Shown here: positions 54,133-63,607 of the stretch, in pieces
How positions within the stretch are numbered: the stretch's first letter is position 1
Layout: every line of letters starts with the position of its first letter
Origin: Glycomyces buryatensis
GTDB taxonomy: Bacteria > Actinomycetota > Actinomycetes > Mycobacteriales > Micromonosporaceae
Assembly: GCF_004912275.1 (NCBI RefSeq)
Contig: NZ_STGY01000007.1
Coordinates: 62,001 to 126,000, forward strand
DNA length: 64,000 nucleotides
Direction: 5' to 3'
The notes under the pieces: generated by a model
What the model was told of the DNA's origin: nothing
Database searches by the model: none
The model's input: only the letters and a program-made list of their open reading frames with translations
Translations under genes and position numbers: made by a program

Positions 54133-55311
54133 CTAGTAGGTCGGCAAGCTCGGGTCGACCTGGTTGATCCAGCCGAGCACCCCGCCCTGAACGTGGACGG
54201 CATTGCTCAGGCCCGCGGCCTTCGCGGCGGCCAGCGCCTCGGCGGAGCGGACCCCGGCCTTGCAGTAGAACACGGCCTGCCTCTCGGTCGGGAGGTCCTT
54301 GAGCGCGGCACCGGAGACGATGTCGCCCTTGGGGATCAGGCGCGAGCCGGGGATCTTGACGATCGCGTACTCGGCGGGCTCGCGGACGTCGATCAGGTCG
54401 ATGTCGCGGCCTTCCTTGATCCAGGTCTCGAGCTCGCGCGCGGTGATGGTCGAGCCGACGACGGCCTCGGCGGCCTCGTCGGTGACCGAGCCGCAGAAGT
54501 CCTCGTAGTCGATGAGCTCGGTGACGGTCGGGTTGTCACCGCATACCGCGCAGTTCGGGTCCTTGCGGATCTTGATCTTGCGGTATTCCATCTCGAGGCC
54601 GTCGTAGACCATGAGCGAGCCGACGAGCGGGTCGCCGATGCCGGTGATGACCTTGATGGCCTCGTTGACCTGGATGGAGCCGATCGAGGCGCACAGGACG
54701 CCGAGCACGCCGCCCTCGGCGCAGCTGGGCACCATGCCGGGGGGCGGGGGCTCGGGGTAGAGGCAGCGGTAGCACGGGCCCTGGTCGGCCCAGAAGACGC
54801 TGGCCTGGCCGTCGAAGCGGAAGATCGAGCCCCACACGTACGGCTTGTTCAGCAGTACGGCGGCGTCGTTGACCATGTAGCGGGTCGCGAAGTTGTCGGT
54901 GCCGTCGACGATGAGGTCGTAGTCGGCGAAGATCTCCATGACGTTGTCGTTGTCGAGCACGGTGTTGTGGATGACGACGTTGACGTAGGGGTTGATCTCG
55001 CGGATGGAGGCGGCGGCGGACTCGGCCTTGGGGCTGCCGACGTCGGACTGGCCGTGGATGATCTGGCGCTGGAGGTTCGACTCGTCGACGGTGTCGAAGT
55101 CGACGATCCCGAGGGTGCCGACTCCGGCCGCGGCGAGGTACATGAGCGCTGGCGAACCGAGTCCACCGGCGCCCACGCAGAGCACGCGGGCGTTCTTGAG
55201 GCGTTTCTGGCCGTCCATCCCGACATCCGGGATGATCAGGTGGCGCGAATAGCGGCGCACCTCGTCGACCGACAGGTCGGCGGCGGGTTCGACTAGCGGC
55301 GGCAAACTCAT
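54133..55311 (-). CDS. moeZ: MoeZ-type adenylyltransferase/sulfurtransferase
   Basis: The 392-residue protein joins a ThiF/MoeB adenylation domain (GAGGLGSPALMYLAA, DGTDNFATRYMV) to a C-terminal rhodanese domain with the catalytic Cys in FYCKAGVRSAE. The zinc ligands CYRC and CAVC are present. MoeZ activates sulfur-carrier proteins such as CysO and MoaD by adenylation and sulfur transfer. It is encoded far from mec-cysO-cysM but in the same window. The ATG at 55311 begins SLPPLVEPAADLSVDEVRRYSR, which is typical. Neighbours (DUF3152, tetR) match Mycobacterium Rv3206c-Rv3208. Confidence 0.94.
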   Translation of the reverse strand: MSLPPLVEPAADLSVDEVRRYSRHLIIPDVGMDGQKRLKNARVLCVGAGGLGSPALMYLAAAGVGTLGIVDFDTVDESNLQRQIIHGQSDVGSPKAESAAASIREINPYVNVVIHNTVLDNDNVMEIFADYDLIVDGTDNFATRYMVNDAAVLLNKPYVWGSIFRFDGQASVFWADQGPCYRCLYPEPPPPGMVPSCAEGGVLGVLCASIGSIQVNEAIKVITGIGDPLVGSLMVYDGLEMEYRKIKIRKDPNCAVCGDNPTVTELIDYEDFCGSVTDEAAEAVVGSTITARELETWIKEGRDIDLIDVREPAEYAIVKIPGSRLIPKGDIVSGAALKDLPTERQAVFYCKAGVRSAEALAAAKAAGLSNAVHVQGGVLGWINQVDPSLPTY

Positions 55312-55490
55312 ATAACCAATAATGCATGTCCACCCACTGGATATTCCAGTGCCTGCGCCGTTGTGCCGGGCTTCACCCGCATCTGTCGCCCCGCCCAGGC
55401 GTTCGCCGCGCTCGAGAAACTCGAAAAACTCGCTGTGTCGGACAGCTCGCCCCATACCGGAGGCGCGTCGCTCCGCGGCTTACCGCGGGG

Positions 55491-56351
55491 TCATTCGTCG
55501 GCGTAGTCGTCGGGCGGCAGGTCGGGGCCGCCGTATTCGCCAGCGGGGCCGGAGACGTAGGTCTTGCCGTCGGGATAGGGCCAGGCGTTGCCGGTGCAGC
55601 CGGCGAGTTGGAAGGTCTGCTGGGCCATGAGCGGGGAGGGTTCGCCGGCGGCGGGGCAGATTTCGTGGCTGTGGCCGAGGCGGTGGCCGACTTCGTGGTT
55701 GATGGCGTATTCGCGGTAGGTCTCGATGGTGCCGTCCCAGTGGTCGACGCCGGTGATCCAGCGGGCGGAGTTGATGACGACCTTGTCGCCGTTGCGGCAG
55801 GAGACGGTGGTGTTGGTCGATCCGCACAGCTGCGCGCGCTGATCGGGACTGGCGAGGTAGACGGTGAAGTCGGCGCTGCCTTGGGAGACCTGTTCGAAGC
55901 GCCAGGCACCGCCCGAGGTCCAGGAGCGGTCGTCGGCGAGGGTGGCGGCGACGGTGGTGGCGACCTCTTCGACGTCGAGTTGGAGGCCGTTCTCGACTGC
56001 GATGTTGTAGCGCAGGAGGGTGCCGGAGGTGCCGGCGATCTCGCCGGGGCGGCCGTCGGCGTAGGTCCAGGTGCCGGTTCCGGAGAAGTAGAGCGGGACG
56101 GTGGTGGCGCCTGCGTCGGCGTCGGCGTCTACCTGGGGACTTGCGAGGTCCGGCTCGATGGGGTCGTCAGCGGGGGCGGGGGCGGTGACGCTGCTCGGCA
56201 GGGGGGTCTCCAGCGTCTGCGGGTTGGCCTCTCCCGTGGAGTCGACGGCGAAGTAGATTCCCATGCCGGCCATGAGGACGAGGACCGCTGCGAATACCAG
56301 GCGCCGCCGCTGGCGGAGCCTCCGATTGCGTTCGAGCCGTCCTTCTGTCAC
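55491..56351 (-). CDS. DUF3152 zincin-like secreted protein
   Basis: The 286-residue protein has an N-terminal signal-anchor (about residues 17-36; LVFAAVLVLMAGMGIYFAV), a Pro/Asp-rich linker, and the DUF3152 domain with a metzincin-like YAINHEVGHRLGHSHE (HExxHxxxH) and a Met-containing turn (PSPLMAQQTF). It is a likely extracytoplasmic zinc protease of unknown substrate. Its GTG start overlaps the stop of the alpha/beta hydrolase gene by 4 nt (GTGA). Confidence 0.88.
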   Translation of the reverse strand: MTEGRLERNRRLRQRRRLVFAAVLVLMAGMGIYFAVDSTGEANPQTLETPLPSSVTAPAPADDPIEPDLASPQVDADADAGATTVPLYFSGTGTWTYADGRPGEIAGTSGTLLRYNIAVENGLQLDVEEVATTVAATLADDRSWTSGGAWRFEQVSQGSADFTVYLASPDQRAQLCGSTNTTVSCRNGDKVVINSARWITGVDHWDGTIETYREYAINHEVGHRLGHSHEICPAAGEPSPLMAQQTFQLAGCTGNAWPYPDGKTYVSGPAGEYGGPDLPPDDYADE

Positions 56352-57349
56352 ACCGGCGAGTGTAGGTCAGCGGCGGCCTTAATGGGCCCAGGCCCGTCCG
56401 ATTCGTGAACCTCGTCCAGCAGTCCGGCGACGGCCCTGGCGACTGCCTGCGGTTCCTCCATCATGGCCACGTGTCCGACGCGGTTGAGGATGAGCAGCCG
56501 CGAGTCGGGAATGGCGGCGCCGGTGAGCGGGGCCCTCCTGACGTCGATGACGTGGTCCTGTTTGCCCCAGATGACGAGGGTCGGCGCCTGGATCTGCCGG
56601 GCGAGGCGCCACAGCGAGTGGGTGCCGGGCACGAAGGACTGGAGGAAGGAGGCGAGCAGGCCCCGGTAGGTCTGGATGTAGGCGCTGTTGTTCCAGGGGA
56701 CGGCGAGTCGGCGCCGGGCCTCGGCGATGGCTTCGCGTCGCCGCTGCGGGTGAATGCGGGTCGGGTCGGCCCAGGTGCCGAGGATGATGTCGTCGACGAC
56801 CTGCTGCGGGGTGCGCCCGCGCATGGCCCGGTCGGCGATGAGGGCGAGTTTGGGGACGGCCAGCATGGGCACGAATCTCGACTGGTGGGAGCGGCGCGGG
56901 TTGACGAAGGGCATGGCCGGCGAGATGAGGGTGAGGCTGCGGACGAGGCGGGGGCGGGTGGCGGCGAGGTAGACCGAGACCGCCCCGCCCAGCGAATGGC
57001 CGGCCAGGTGGACCGGGCCGCGTCCGGATTCGATGATCCAGGCGGCGATGTCCTGGGCCAGGGCCGGGATGGTCACGCGCGGGGCGGGGGCGGAGTGGCC
57101 GAAGCCGGGTAGGTCGATCGCGTCGACGGTGAGCCGGTCCGAGAGCATGTCGGCCAGGTCCGTCCAATTCTGAGCCGAGCCGCCGAGTCCGTGGACGAAC
57201 ACCGCCGGTTCGGCGGCGGGGTCGGTGGACGGGGTGTGGCGGATGAAGAGGCGGCGTCGGCTCAGGCGGTGTTCGATGCCGGGCCATGGCGGATGCGGTC
57301 GGGTGGGGATGCGGATCGCGGTCTCATCTGCCAGATGTGCCCGTTTCAT
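56348..57349 (-). CDS. Alpha/beta hydrolase
   Basis: The 333-residue protein has the oxyanion motif VFVHGLGGSAQNW, the nucleophile elbow AGHSLGG (Ser), Asp in IWGKQDHVID and His in RVGHVAMMEEP. It resembles membrane-lipid or small-ester hydrolases. The ATG at 57349 lies 5 nt after the stop of the Pro-rich gene, so the genes are coupled. It is often found in this order (Pro-rich protein, hydrolase, DUF3152, moeZ) beside a divergent tetR. Confidence 0.88.
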   Translation of the reverse strand: MKRAHLADETAIRIPTRPHPPWPGIEHRLSRRRLFIRHTPSTDPAAEPAVFVHGLGGSAQNWTDLADMLSDRLTVDAIDLPGFGHSAPAPRVTIPALAQDIAAWIIESGRGPVHLAGHSLGGAVSVYLAATRPRLVRSLTLISPAMPFVNPRRSHQSRFVPMLAVPKLALIADRAMRGRTPQQVVDDIILGTWADPTRIHPQRRREAIAEARRRLAVPWNNSAYIQTYRGLLASFLQSFVPGTHSLWRLARQIQAPTLVIWGKQDHVIDVRRAPLTGAAIPDSRLLILNRVGHVAMMEEPQAVARAVAGLLDEVHESDGPGPIKAAADLHSPV

Positions 57350-57354
57350 GGGAG

Positions 57355-59193
57355 TCAGTGTGCCATTTCGGCAGCGAGTGCGCCCACGGTCGCGGAAACC
57401 ACCGCCTTGGAGCGTTCGGCGGCGACCACGGCGGCGCCGGCCAGGCGGCGCGGCGTGCGGCCGTCGAGCCACAGGACGACGACCACGGCGGTCTTGACCG
57501 GTCCAGTGGAGACGATCGAGGCGTGCTCGACTTCGATGCGGGCGTCGCCCGCGGCGAGGAACGGACGCAGTGCCTCCACTGTGGCCGATGCGGCGGCGCG
57601 GTGCACGTGCCAGTCGATCGGCGGCGCGGCGGCGGTGCCGGTCGAGGCCTCCTCCCCCACTGCCAGGGTCACGCTGACCTCCGCGTCGATCCCGGTCGAG
57701 TCGATCTCGACGTGGCGCAGCTCCACCTCGCCGACCGCCTGGAACTCGGCGTCGGTGGCGGGCTGGGCCAGGTCGGCCTGGGCCTGTTCGCCGGAGTCGT
57801 CGGTGGACTGCGGGCCCGGCTCGGAGGCGCGCTGCTCGGAGACGACGGCGGAGACGGCCCCGTGGACCTCGTCGCGATCGACCCCGTCCTCCAGCATGAG
57901 CCGCAGGTTCGGCGAACCGTCGGGGCCGGTCGCGTAGTAGGCGTCGCGCACTCCCGGCACGCTGCGGACCGCTTCGAGCAGCCGCTCGGCGTCGGGGTCG
58001 AGCTGGTCGTCCTCCGAGGACACCGGCGGGGTCGGTTCGGGCAGCGGCTGACGCGACGTCGGGGGCGTGCGCGGCGGCATCTGCTCGGTCACCGGCGGAC
58101 TCGGCACCTCCTGGGGGTGGACCTCGGTCACCTGCTGCGGCTGCTGCGCGAGCGGGTACTGCTCGGTCTGCTCGACCGGGGTCTTCGGCGACGCGGCCGG
58201 CCCGGCGGGCGTCGCAGGGGCGCTCGGAGCCGGATTGACCGCCTGGGGGGCACTGGGAACGGGATTGACCGTCTGCGGGGCGCTCGGCGCCGCCTGAGGG
58301 GCACTCGGCATCGGCTGCGGCGCGTTCTGAGGAGCGTTCGGCTCGGGCCGGGGCGCGCTCGGCTCGGGCGGCGGCCCGCCAGGTGCCTGGTGTGAACCTG
58401 GCTGCCCACCAGGTGCCTGGTTCGCGCCTGGCGCTCCACCAGGTGTCTGGGTCGGGCCGCCAGGCCCGAACTGCCGCTGCTGGAACGGGTGCACGGGGGT
58501 GATGTTCGGTTCGGGATTCGCGATTCGCGGGGCGCTGAAGTCCTGGGGCGCGCTCGGCGGCGCACTGGGGAGTTGGTTCGTGCGGGGTGCGCTGAAATCC
58601 TGCGGTGCGCTCGGCGGCGCACTGGGCATTTGCGGGGCGCTGGGCATGGGAGGAGGCGCGCTCGGCATCGGCGGCGGCGCGAACTCCGGATTCGGCTGCG
58701 GCGAGCTCGGCGACTCGTTCGCGTTCGCGTTCGGACGCTGCCCGTTCGACGACGGGCTCGGATTGGAAGGCGCGCCGGTTCCCTGGTTCACGCCGGGCTG
58801 CAAACCGGGCTGCACGTTGGGCGTCGGGGGCGCGAACGGCGACTCCGCCTGCGGCCCTTGCGGAAGCTGCGGGGCCTGCGGGATCGGTTCGAACTGCTCG
58901 CCCGGCGAGGGGCGCCGCGTCGCCGGGACCATGGGACCGGTCTCGGTGATCTCCACCGGGATTCCCGGCATCTGCCCGGTCGGTTCCTCGCTGTAGCGGT
59001 GGCGCCGGCCCCGGTCCGGATCGAACCGGTACGGCTCCGGCTGCTGCCGCTGCGCCTGCTCACCCGCCTCGGATTCGGCCTCGCCGGCGGTCTCCTCCGC
59101 CGGGCCCCAGGACCGCCCTATCCGGCGGCGAGCGGGCCCCTCGTCCCCTGAGGGACGCTGCGGCTCTTCCGGTCGGTTCTGGTCATACACCAC
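57355..59193 (-). CDS. Large Pro-rich protein with conserved C-terminal domain, unknown function
   Basis: The 612-residue protein is disordered and Pro/Gln/Ala/Ser rich over residues 30-400. It contains repeats such as SAPPSAPQDFSAP (twice) and PSAPQ units. The last 210 residues form a compact alpha-beta domain (DAERLLEAVRSVPGVRDAYY, HRAAASATVEALRPFLA). It has no signal peptide or membrane helix. GTG at 59193 is selected because AAGGAG lies 6 nt upstream; an ATG at 59208 is less well placed. Function is unknown. It is divergent from tetR. Confidence 0.75.
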   Translation of the reverse strand: MVYDQNRPEEPQRPSGDEGPARRRIGRSWGPAEETAGEAESEAGEQAQRQQPEPYRFDPDRGRRHRYSEEPTGQMPGIPVEITETGPMVPATRRPSPGEQFEPIPQAPQLPQGPQAESPFAPPTPNVQPGLQPGVNQGTGAPSNPSPSSNGQRPNANANESPSSPQPNPEFAPPPMPSAPPPMPSAPQMPSAPPSAPQDFSAPRTNQLPSAPPSAPQDFSAPRIANPEPNITPVHPFQQRQFGPGGPTQTPGGAPGANQAPGGQPGSHQAPGGPPPEPSAPRPEPNAPQNAPQPMPSAPQAAPSAPQTVNPVPSAPQAVNPAPSAPATPAGPAASPKTPVEQTEQYPLAQQPQQVTEVHPQEVPSPPVTEQMPPRTPPTSRQPLPEPTPPVSSEDDQLDPDAERLLEAVRSVPGVRDAYYATGPDGSPNLRLMLEDGVDRDEVHGAVSAVVSEQRASEPGPQSTDDSGEQAQADLAQPATDAEFQAVGEVELRHVEIDSTGIDAEVSVTLAVGEEASTGTAAAPPIDWHVHRAAASATVEALRPFLAAGDARIEVEHASIVSTGPVKTAVVVVLWLDGRTPRRLAGAAVVAAERSKAVVSATVGALAAEMAH

Positions 59194-59364
59194 AGATAAC
59201 TCCTTCATCTTCCCGTCTTGAAGGTACCGTGGCTCGCCTACGCGCAGGAACCCGCATTTGGTGAGGCCGTACGCTGGGACACTGGATTCAACACTTCCGC
59301 AGGCGGCGTCCAGATGGCAAGATCTGACGACTGACGGATGAACGACACGAGGAGAGGTGCCGGG

Positions 59365-60006
59365 GTGAACAGCGCTGGAGAAGGCAGGATCCGACTGCCC
59401 AGGAGCGAACGCCGGGCCCAGCTGCTCCAGGCCGCCCAGGACGTGTTCGTCTCGCGCGGTTACCACGCCACCTCGATGGACGACATCGCCGAGCGCGCCG
59501 GCGTCTCCAAGCCCGTGCTCTACCAGCACTTCACCTCGAAGCTCGAGCTGTATCTGGCGCTGCTCGACGGCCGCGCCAACGAGCTCGTCACGCGCATCCG
59601 CGAGGCCATCGACAATGCCGAGGACAATAAGGAGCGCGTCAACGAGGCCATGCGGGCCTACTTCGACTTCGTTGACGCCCAAGGCGAGGCCTTCCGGCTC
59701 GTGTTCGAGTCCGACCAGCGCAACGACCCCGAGGTCTCCGCCCGCGTGCTGCGCATGGAGGCCGAGTGCGTGGCGGCGCTGTCCGACACCATCATGGCCG
59801 ACACGCAGGTCGAGAAGGCCCGTGCCGAACTGCTCGCCACCGGCCTGGTGGGGGCCGCCGAGGTCGCCGCCCGCAAGTGGATCGCCTCGGGCCGGGTGGT
59901 GCCGAAGGAGGACGCCGTGCAGCTCATGAGCGCTCTGGCCTGGCGCGGCATCTCGCACTTTCCCATTGAGGGGGAAGAATCGGAAAGGTCCCTGGAAGGG
60001 AAATAG
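59365..60006 (+). CDS. TetR-family transcriptional regulator
   Basis: The 213-residue protein has an N-terminal helix-turn-helix: RRAQLLQAAQDVFVSRGYH, then TSMDDIAERAGVSKPVLYQHF. The C-terminal domain is helical and ligand binding. The GTG at 59365 follows GGAGAGG with a 7-nt spacer. It faces the Pro-rich/hydrolase/DUF3152/moeZ operon, which it may repress (the same order in Mycobacterium is Rv3208). In the usual arrangement DUF3107 lies next to it, but here a TnpB element separates them. Confidence 0.93.
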   Translation: MNSAGEGRIRLPRSERRAQLLQAAQDVFVSRGYHATSMDDIAERAGVSKPVLYQHFTSKLELYLALLDGRANELVTRIREAIDNAEDNKERVNEAMRAYFDFVDAQGEAFRLVFESDQRNDPEVSARVLRMEAECVAALSDTIMADTQVEKARAELLATGLVGAAEVAARKWIASGRVVPKEDAVQLMSALAWRGISHFPIEGEESERSLEGK

Positions 60007-60106
60007 GCGGACGTGCCGTTCGGCGGGCGGCCCGGGGGCCGTGTTCGCTATTGGCGCACGCGCGGTCGCGTCCGGTCGCGGTCTCGCCGAGTAATCTTGC
60101 ATCGAA

Positions 60107-60135
60107 TCAAGTCACCTCTGACTGGAAGTCGGAGG
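60107..60135 (-). ncRNA. 3' hairpin of the second predicted omega RNA
   Basis: On the minus strand the stem CCTC-C-GACT / AGTC-A-GAGG surrounds TCC (60135-60115) and is followed by TGACTTGA, a usual TnpB-element right end. It lies about 57 nt after the tnpB stop. Confidence 0.5.
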
Positions 60136-60191
60136 CTTGTACCTCGTCCGCCGTCGCTGGCTGCGACGTGGTCGGGTAGATCGAGTCCGCG

Positions 60192-61352
60192 CTAGGCGGA
60201 CCCTCCGGACCCTTGACTAACAACCCAAGCCATCCGCCCACGTGCACGCACGTTGACGGAGGCTATGACATCGGCCGGTCCAGCGAGACCGCACCCACGA
60301 CATTCAAAATCATCTCGGTTTCTTCGGTTGGCCCGTTCCGTGTGATGACACAGCGGGCACTTCTGGCTCGTATGCCGGGCGTCCACGACGACGACCGGGA
60401 CCCCGGCCCGCTTCGCCTTGTAGGCGATGTACTGCGCCAACTGGTAGAACGGCCAGTTCGAGATCCTGCCGCGCTGGGACCGGGTGAGCCGTACCCGCTC
60501 GCGGATGCCCTCAAGGTCTTCCAGGGCGATCCCGCGGTCGGTGCGTTCGGCCGCCGACACGATCTCTTTCGCTATCTTGTGATTCACATGCGCAGCATGG
60601 CGTGCTTCTTTCCTCGCCTGCTGCTTCAGCTTCTTCTTCGCCGCCTTCGTGGCCTTGGCCTGCAACTCGGCCCGCACCCGCGCCATGTGACGCCGGTACC
60701 GCTCCAGACCCCGGCCTTGAAAGTTCACCTCGTCGGACGTGGTGGCGAGGTTGACGATCCCTCGATCGACACCGATGAAATCCACGGGTTCGCGCTGTTC
60801 GGCTTCGGGGATATCGACCGTCGCCGCGAGGTACAACTCGCCGTCGCGTTCGTACAGGTCCGACTCGCCCTGTCGGTACGCTCGCAGCACCGCAAGGTCG
60901 CGTTTGGAGCATGCGAAGCCGATACCTCGGAGGCGCCCGGCGATAGACCGGATCGATACCGTCCGGGCATAGAAGTCCCACGACAGGCACCGGTCGTCGA
61001 ATGGCTGCGCTGCACCGGGTTTGAACGCGACCGGGTTCGACAAGGCCTTCGCCTCGCGCTTCCCGCGCAGCATCCCGGCTTTGATCTGCGCGTACAGGGC
61101 CGTGTAAGCGTCGCGGGTCTTCTTGATCGCGTGTTGGGCCAGTTGAGAGCCGATTCCGGTGGCCTTCGCCTCGGCATAGGCCCGACCCCGCAGCGCGTAC
61201 TCGCGCTCCACTTGCCCGGTCTCCGCATCGCGGTGGTCGAACGCAAGCTGCGCAATCCGGTTCGCCTCGGCATTGCACACCCGCAGCGTCTCCACCAGTA
61301 CCGCACGCACGCCCGCGTCCGGAATCAGTTTCACCACCACGACCTGCTTCAC
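60192..61352 (-). CDS. tnpB: TnpB RNA-guided nuclease / IS605 OrfB transposase (different lineage)
   Basis: The 386-residue TnpB is only distantly similar to the first. RuvC residues: Asp in FIGVDRGIVNL, Glu in ALEDLEGI and Asp in GPADVIASVNVRA, where the usual NAA is IAS. The zinc ribbon CPLCHH...CRGCG is intact. The helical region is very basic (KATKAAKKKLKQQARKE). GTG at 61352 (MKQVVVVKLIPDAGV) is a likely start; a GTG at 61382 is an alternative. The frame is intact. Confidence 0.9.
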   Translation of the reverse strand: MKQVVVVKLIPDAGVRAVLVETLRVCNAEANRIAQLAFDHRDAETGQVEREYALRGRAYAEAKATGIGSQLAQHAIKKTRDAYTALYAQIKAGMLRGKREAKALSNPVAFKPGAAQPFDDRCLSWDFYARTVSIRSIAGRLRGIGFACSKRDLAVLRAYRQGESDLYERDGELYLAATVDIPEAEQREPVDFIGVDRGIVNLATTSDEVNFQGRGLERYRRHMARVRAELQAKATKAAKKKLKQQARKEARHAAHVNHKIAKEIVSAAERTDRGIALEDLEGIRERVRLTRSQRGRISNWPFYQLAQYIAYKAKRAGVPVVVVDARHTSQKCPLCHHTERANRRNRDDFECRGCGLAGPADVIASVNVRARGRMAWVVSQGSGGSA

Positions 61353-61461
61353 ACCAGCGATATTAGTCCACCGGTACGACACTTCCCGAACACCACACAC
61401 CCATACCTTCCCGGCGTGAGCGACAACACCAAGGGAAAGGCAAGGCCCGACCTGGTGCTAG

Positions 61462-61492
61462 GCTCGCAGTCCCGCTGCGCGGGACCGCGAGC
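61462..61492 (+). promoter_or_regulatory. TAGGCT box and hairpin upstream of the DUF3107 gene
   Basis: A TAGGCT -10-like box (61459-61464) is followed by an imperfect hairpin: GCTCGC-A-GTCCCGC (61462-61475) with GCGGGAC-C-GCGAGC (61479-61492). It may be the promoter plus a leader stem of the DUF3107 gene or a fragment of the element's left end. Confidence 0.35.
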
Positions 61493-61588
61493 GAGCAATC
61501 GCCCCGAAATCCTCCGGGCCGTAGACAGCCTGGGTTCGTTCGGGAAACCATCTGAAGACGTTATTACCGTTTCGATTGAGGAGGGCCC

Positions 61589-61816
61589 GTGGAGGTCAAG
61601 ATCGGTGTTCAGTACGCCCCACGCGAACTGGTGCTGGAGAGCAAGCTGTCGTCGAAGGACCTGGCCGAGACCGTCGAGCAGGCCGTTGCCTCCGGCGGGG
61701 TCCTGAAGCTTGAGGACGAAAAGGGCCGCCTGGTGATGATCTCGGTCGAGAAGATCGCCTACGTCGAGCTCGCCGCCCAGTCGCCGCGCAAGGTTGGCTT
61801 CACGGTCGATTCGTAG
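61589..61816 (+). CDS. DUF3107 family small protein
   Basis: The 75-residue protein MEVKIGVQYAPRELVLES is the typical DUF3107 start, with EQAVASGGVLKLEDEKGR and IAYVELA (homologue of M. tuberculosis TB9.4/Rv3208A). It is probably an ATP-binding-like or beta-sandwich protein of unknown function. GAGGAGG lies 6 nt before the GTG. A terminator follows. Confidence 0.9.
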   Translation: MEVKIGVQYAPRELVLESKLSSKDLAETVEQAVASGGVLKLEDEKGRLVMISVEKIAYVELAAQSPRKVGFTVDS

Positions 61817-61838
61817 TCCGCGTTCAAATTACTTGCCC

Positions 61839-61862
61839 GGCCCGGAGCGAAAGCTCCGGGCC
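61839..61862 (+). terminator. Intrinsic terminator after the DUF3107 gene
   Basis: GGCCCGGAGC (61839-61848) pairs with GCTCCGGGCC (61853-61862) around a GAAA tetraloop and is followed by GTTCTT. It also lies just past the lpqB stop on the other strand. Confidence 0.8.
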
Positions 61863-61873
61863 GTTCTTCGCGG

Positions 61874-63607
61874 CTATTGGAGCACCGTGAACGGGGCGCT
61901 GCCGTTGATCGGGTCGCCACTCCCGCCGTCCAGCGGTTGGAGCGACTCGGAGTGGACCCGGTACAGGTTCGAGCCGATCGAGACGATGACCGGTTCGCCG
62001 CGGTTCTGGTTCGGCTCGGCCGGGTCGGCCGGGTTGGCCGCGATCGCGGTGATCGACGGGAATCCCGAGGCGCCCGCCTGGGCCTCGACCCGCGAATTGT
62101 CGATCGCCACGCGGAACAGCTGCTCATCGCTGCCGTCGTCGCGGCCGGCCACCCACAGGTAGTCCTCCGAGCTCCACGCCACGTCGGTGACATCGCCGAT
62201 GGACAGCCCGATCGGGCGATCGTCACCGAGCAGGAGGTTGCCGTCCGCGTCCAGATTGAGCGGCGCCACCGCGGCGCTCCCATCCTCGACGTAGGCCAGG
62301 CGCCGCCCGTCGGCCGCGACGGCCAGGGCCGTGATCTCATCGCCCGCGAGCACCTGGGTCGCACCGGATTCGGGATCGACGGCGATCAGCGTGCCGTCGT
62401 CCACCAGCACGACGGTCCCATCGGCCAGCCACTGCGGGTCGTGCAGGTCGCCGCTGATACCGGGGACGGTCGTCATCGAATCGGTGCCGGAACCGACCTG
62501 CAGGATCGGCTCCATGGAGCCCGCGACGATCGCCGCGATCTGGTCGTTGTCGGCGACCGCGACCTGCTCGAGCCCGTCCGCGGTGAAGCCCACCCACGGG
62601 TGGTCGGCCGAGGAGTCGGTGGTGACGTCGTTCTCGACCTGCCAGACGGTGTCGTCCGAGACGAAGTAGCCGAGCTCTTCGAGGTTCTCGGGAATGGCGT
62701 TCCAGTCGCGGTAGTCGTCCAGGTCGCCGTCCGCGACCTCGCCGCCGTCGATGGTGAGCACGAAGTCGCCCTCGAGGCCGAGGCTCCAGGCGACCTGGGC
62801 CGCGACGGAATCCACGTCGACCGCACCGGTGTCGGCGACGTCGCCGAGGTCCAGATCGATGTGGACGACGCCGTCCTCATCCGAGTTCTTCACGGTGGTG
62901 CCCGAGGGGATCGCGCTGCGGGCGGACTGCTCGACCCACTCGGAGGGCCCCTGGACCAGCCAGCCGAGACGGATGCCGCGCGCGGTGTCGGCGTCGAGCT
63001 GGTCGAAGATCCACCGCAGGTCGGGCACTAGCAGCCCGGACTCGCCGGCTGCCTGGAAGTACAGCGGCGCCTGCTCGTAGACGTTCGTGAACTGCTCGTA
63101 GGTGAGCGCCACCTGGGCGGGCAGCTCGGCGAAGGTCCAGGCGTCCTGGAGTCCCTCGCGCTGGAGGTCGAACTCCTCCTCGTACTCCTGCGGCGTCGAA
63201 CTCATGCGGACCTGGCCGTCGGGGAGGTAGGTGCCGATGATCGAGCCGGTGACGGTGACGGTCTCGGAGGAGATGTCCTCGCCCTCGGCCAGCTCGTACC
63301 TGACGTCCGCGAGCAGCCTGATGCCCTCGGCCGGGTCGGAGAACTCGATGTCGTCCTCGGTGAACACCTGGAGCCGCTGGTCGCGCCCGTTCGGGTCGCC
63401 GGCGGCGGCCTTGAAGTAGTTCTGGACGGTGGTCCGGGCGTCGACCGAGGGCAGGAACTCCTCGACCGGGTTGGAGGACGACTCGTCGAAATCGGTCGGG
63501 GCCTCCTCGATGACCTGCGGGTCCGAGGACTCCGGAATCCCGCAAGAGGCCATCGACATGGCGACGGCACCGACCGCGGCCAGCACGGTGAGATCTCTAA
63601 TCCGCAT
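61874..63607 (-). CDS. lpqB: Lipoprotein LpqB
   Basis: The 577-residue lipoprotein has a signal peptide ending in the lipobox MASC with Cys22, GerMN-like regions (about 60-180 and 200-300) and a C-terminal beta-propeller-like part ([42 protein letters not shown]). LpqB binds the extracellular part of MtrB and modulates its phosphorylation state. It overlaps mtrB by 11 bp. The ATG at 63607 is used; earlier codons lie inside mtrB. Confidence 0.94.
   Translation of the reverse strand: MRIRDLTVLAAVGAVAMSMASCGIPESSDPQVIEEAPTDFDESSSNPVEEFLPSVDARTTVQNYFKAAAGDPNGRDQRLQVFTEDDIEFSDPAEGIRLLADVRYELAEGEDISSETVTVTGSIIGTYLPDGQVRMSSTPQEYEEEFDLQREGLQDAWTFAELPAQVALTYEQFTNVYEQAPLYFQAAGESGLLVPDLRWIFDQLDADTARGIRLGWLVQGPSEWVEQSARSAIPSGTTVKNSDEDGVVHIDLDLGDVADTGAVDVDSVAAQVAWSLGLEGDFVLTIDGGEVADGDLDDYRDWNAIPENLEELGYFVSDDTVWQVENDVTTDSSADHPWVGFTADGLEQVAVADNDQIAAIVAGSMEPILQVGSGTDSMTTVPGISGDLHDPQWLADGTVVLVDDGTLIAVDPESGATQVLAGDEITALAVAADGRRLAYVEDGSAAVAPLNLDADGNLLLGDDRPIGLSIGDVTDVAWSSEDYLWVAGRDDGSDEQLFRVAIDNSRVEAQAGASGFPSITAIAANPADPAEPNQNRGEPVIVSIGSNLYRVHSESLQPLDGGSGDPINGSAPFTVLQ

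Larger units (their letters stand above)
60107..61420 (-). mobile_element. Second tnpB-only IS605-type element
   Basis: The element lies between tetR and the DUF3107 gene. The right end is set by the motif TGACTTGA read on the minus strand at about 60107-60114, next to the omega RNA hairpin; the left end is only approximate (61353-61460). There is no tnpA. The guide would begin TTCGATGCAAGATTACTCGG on the minus strand. Confidence 0.65.
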
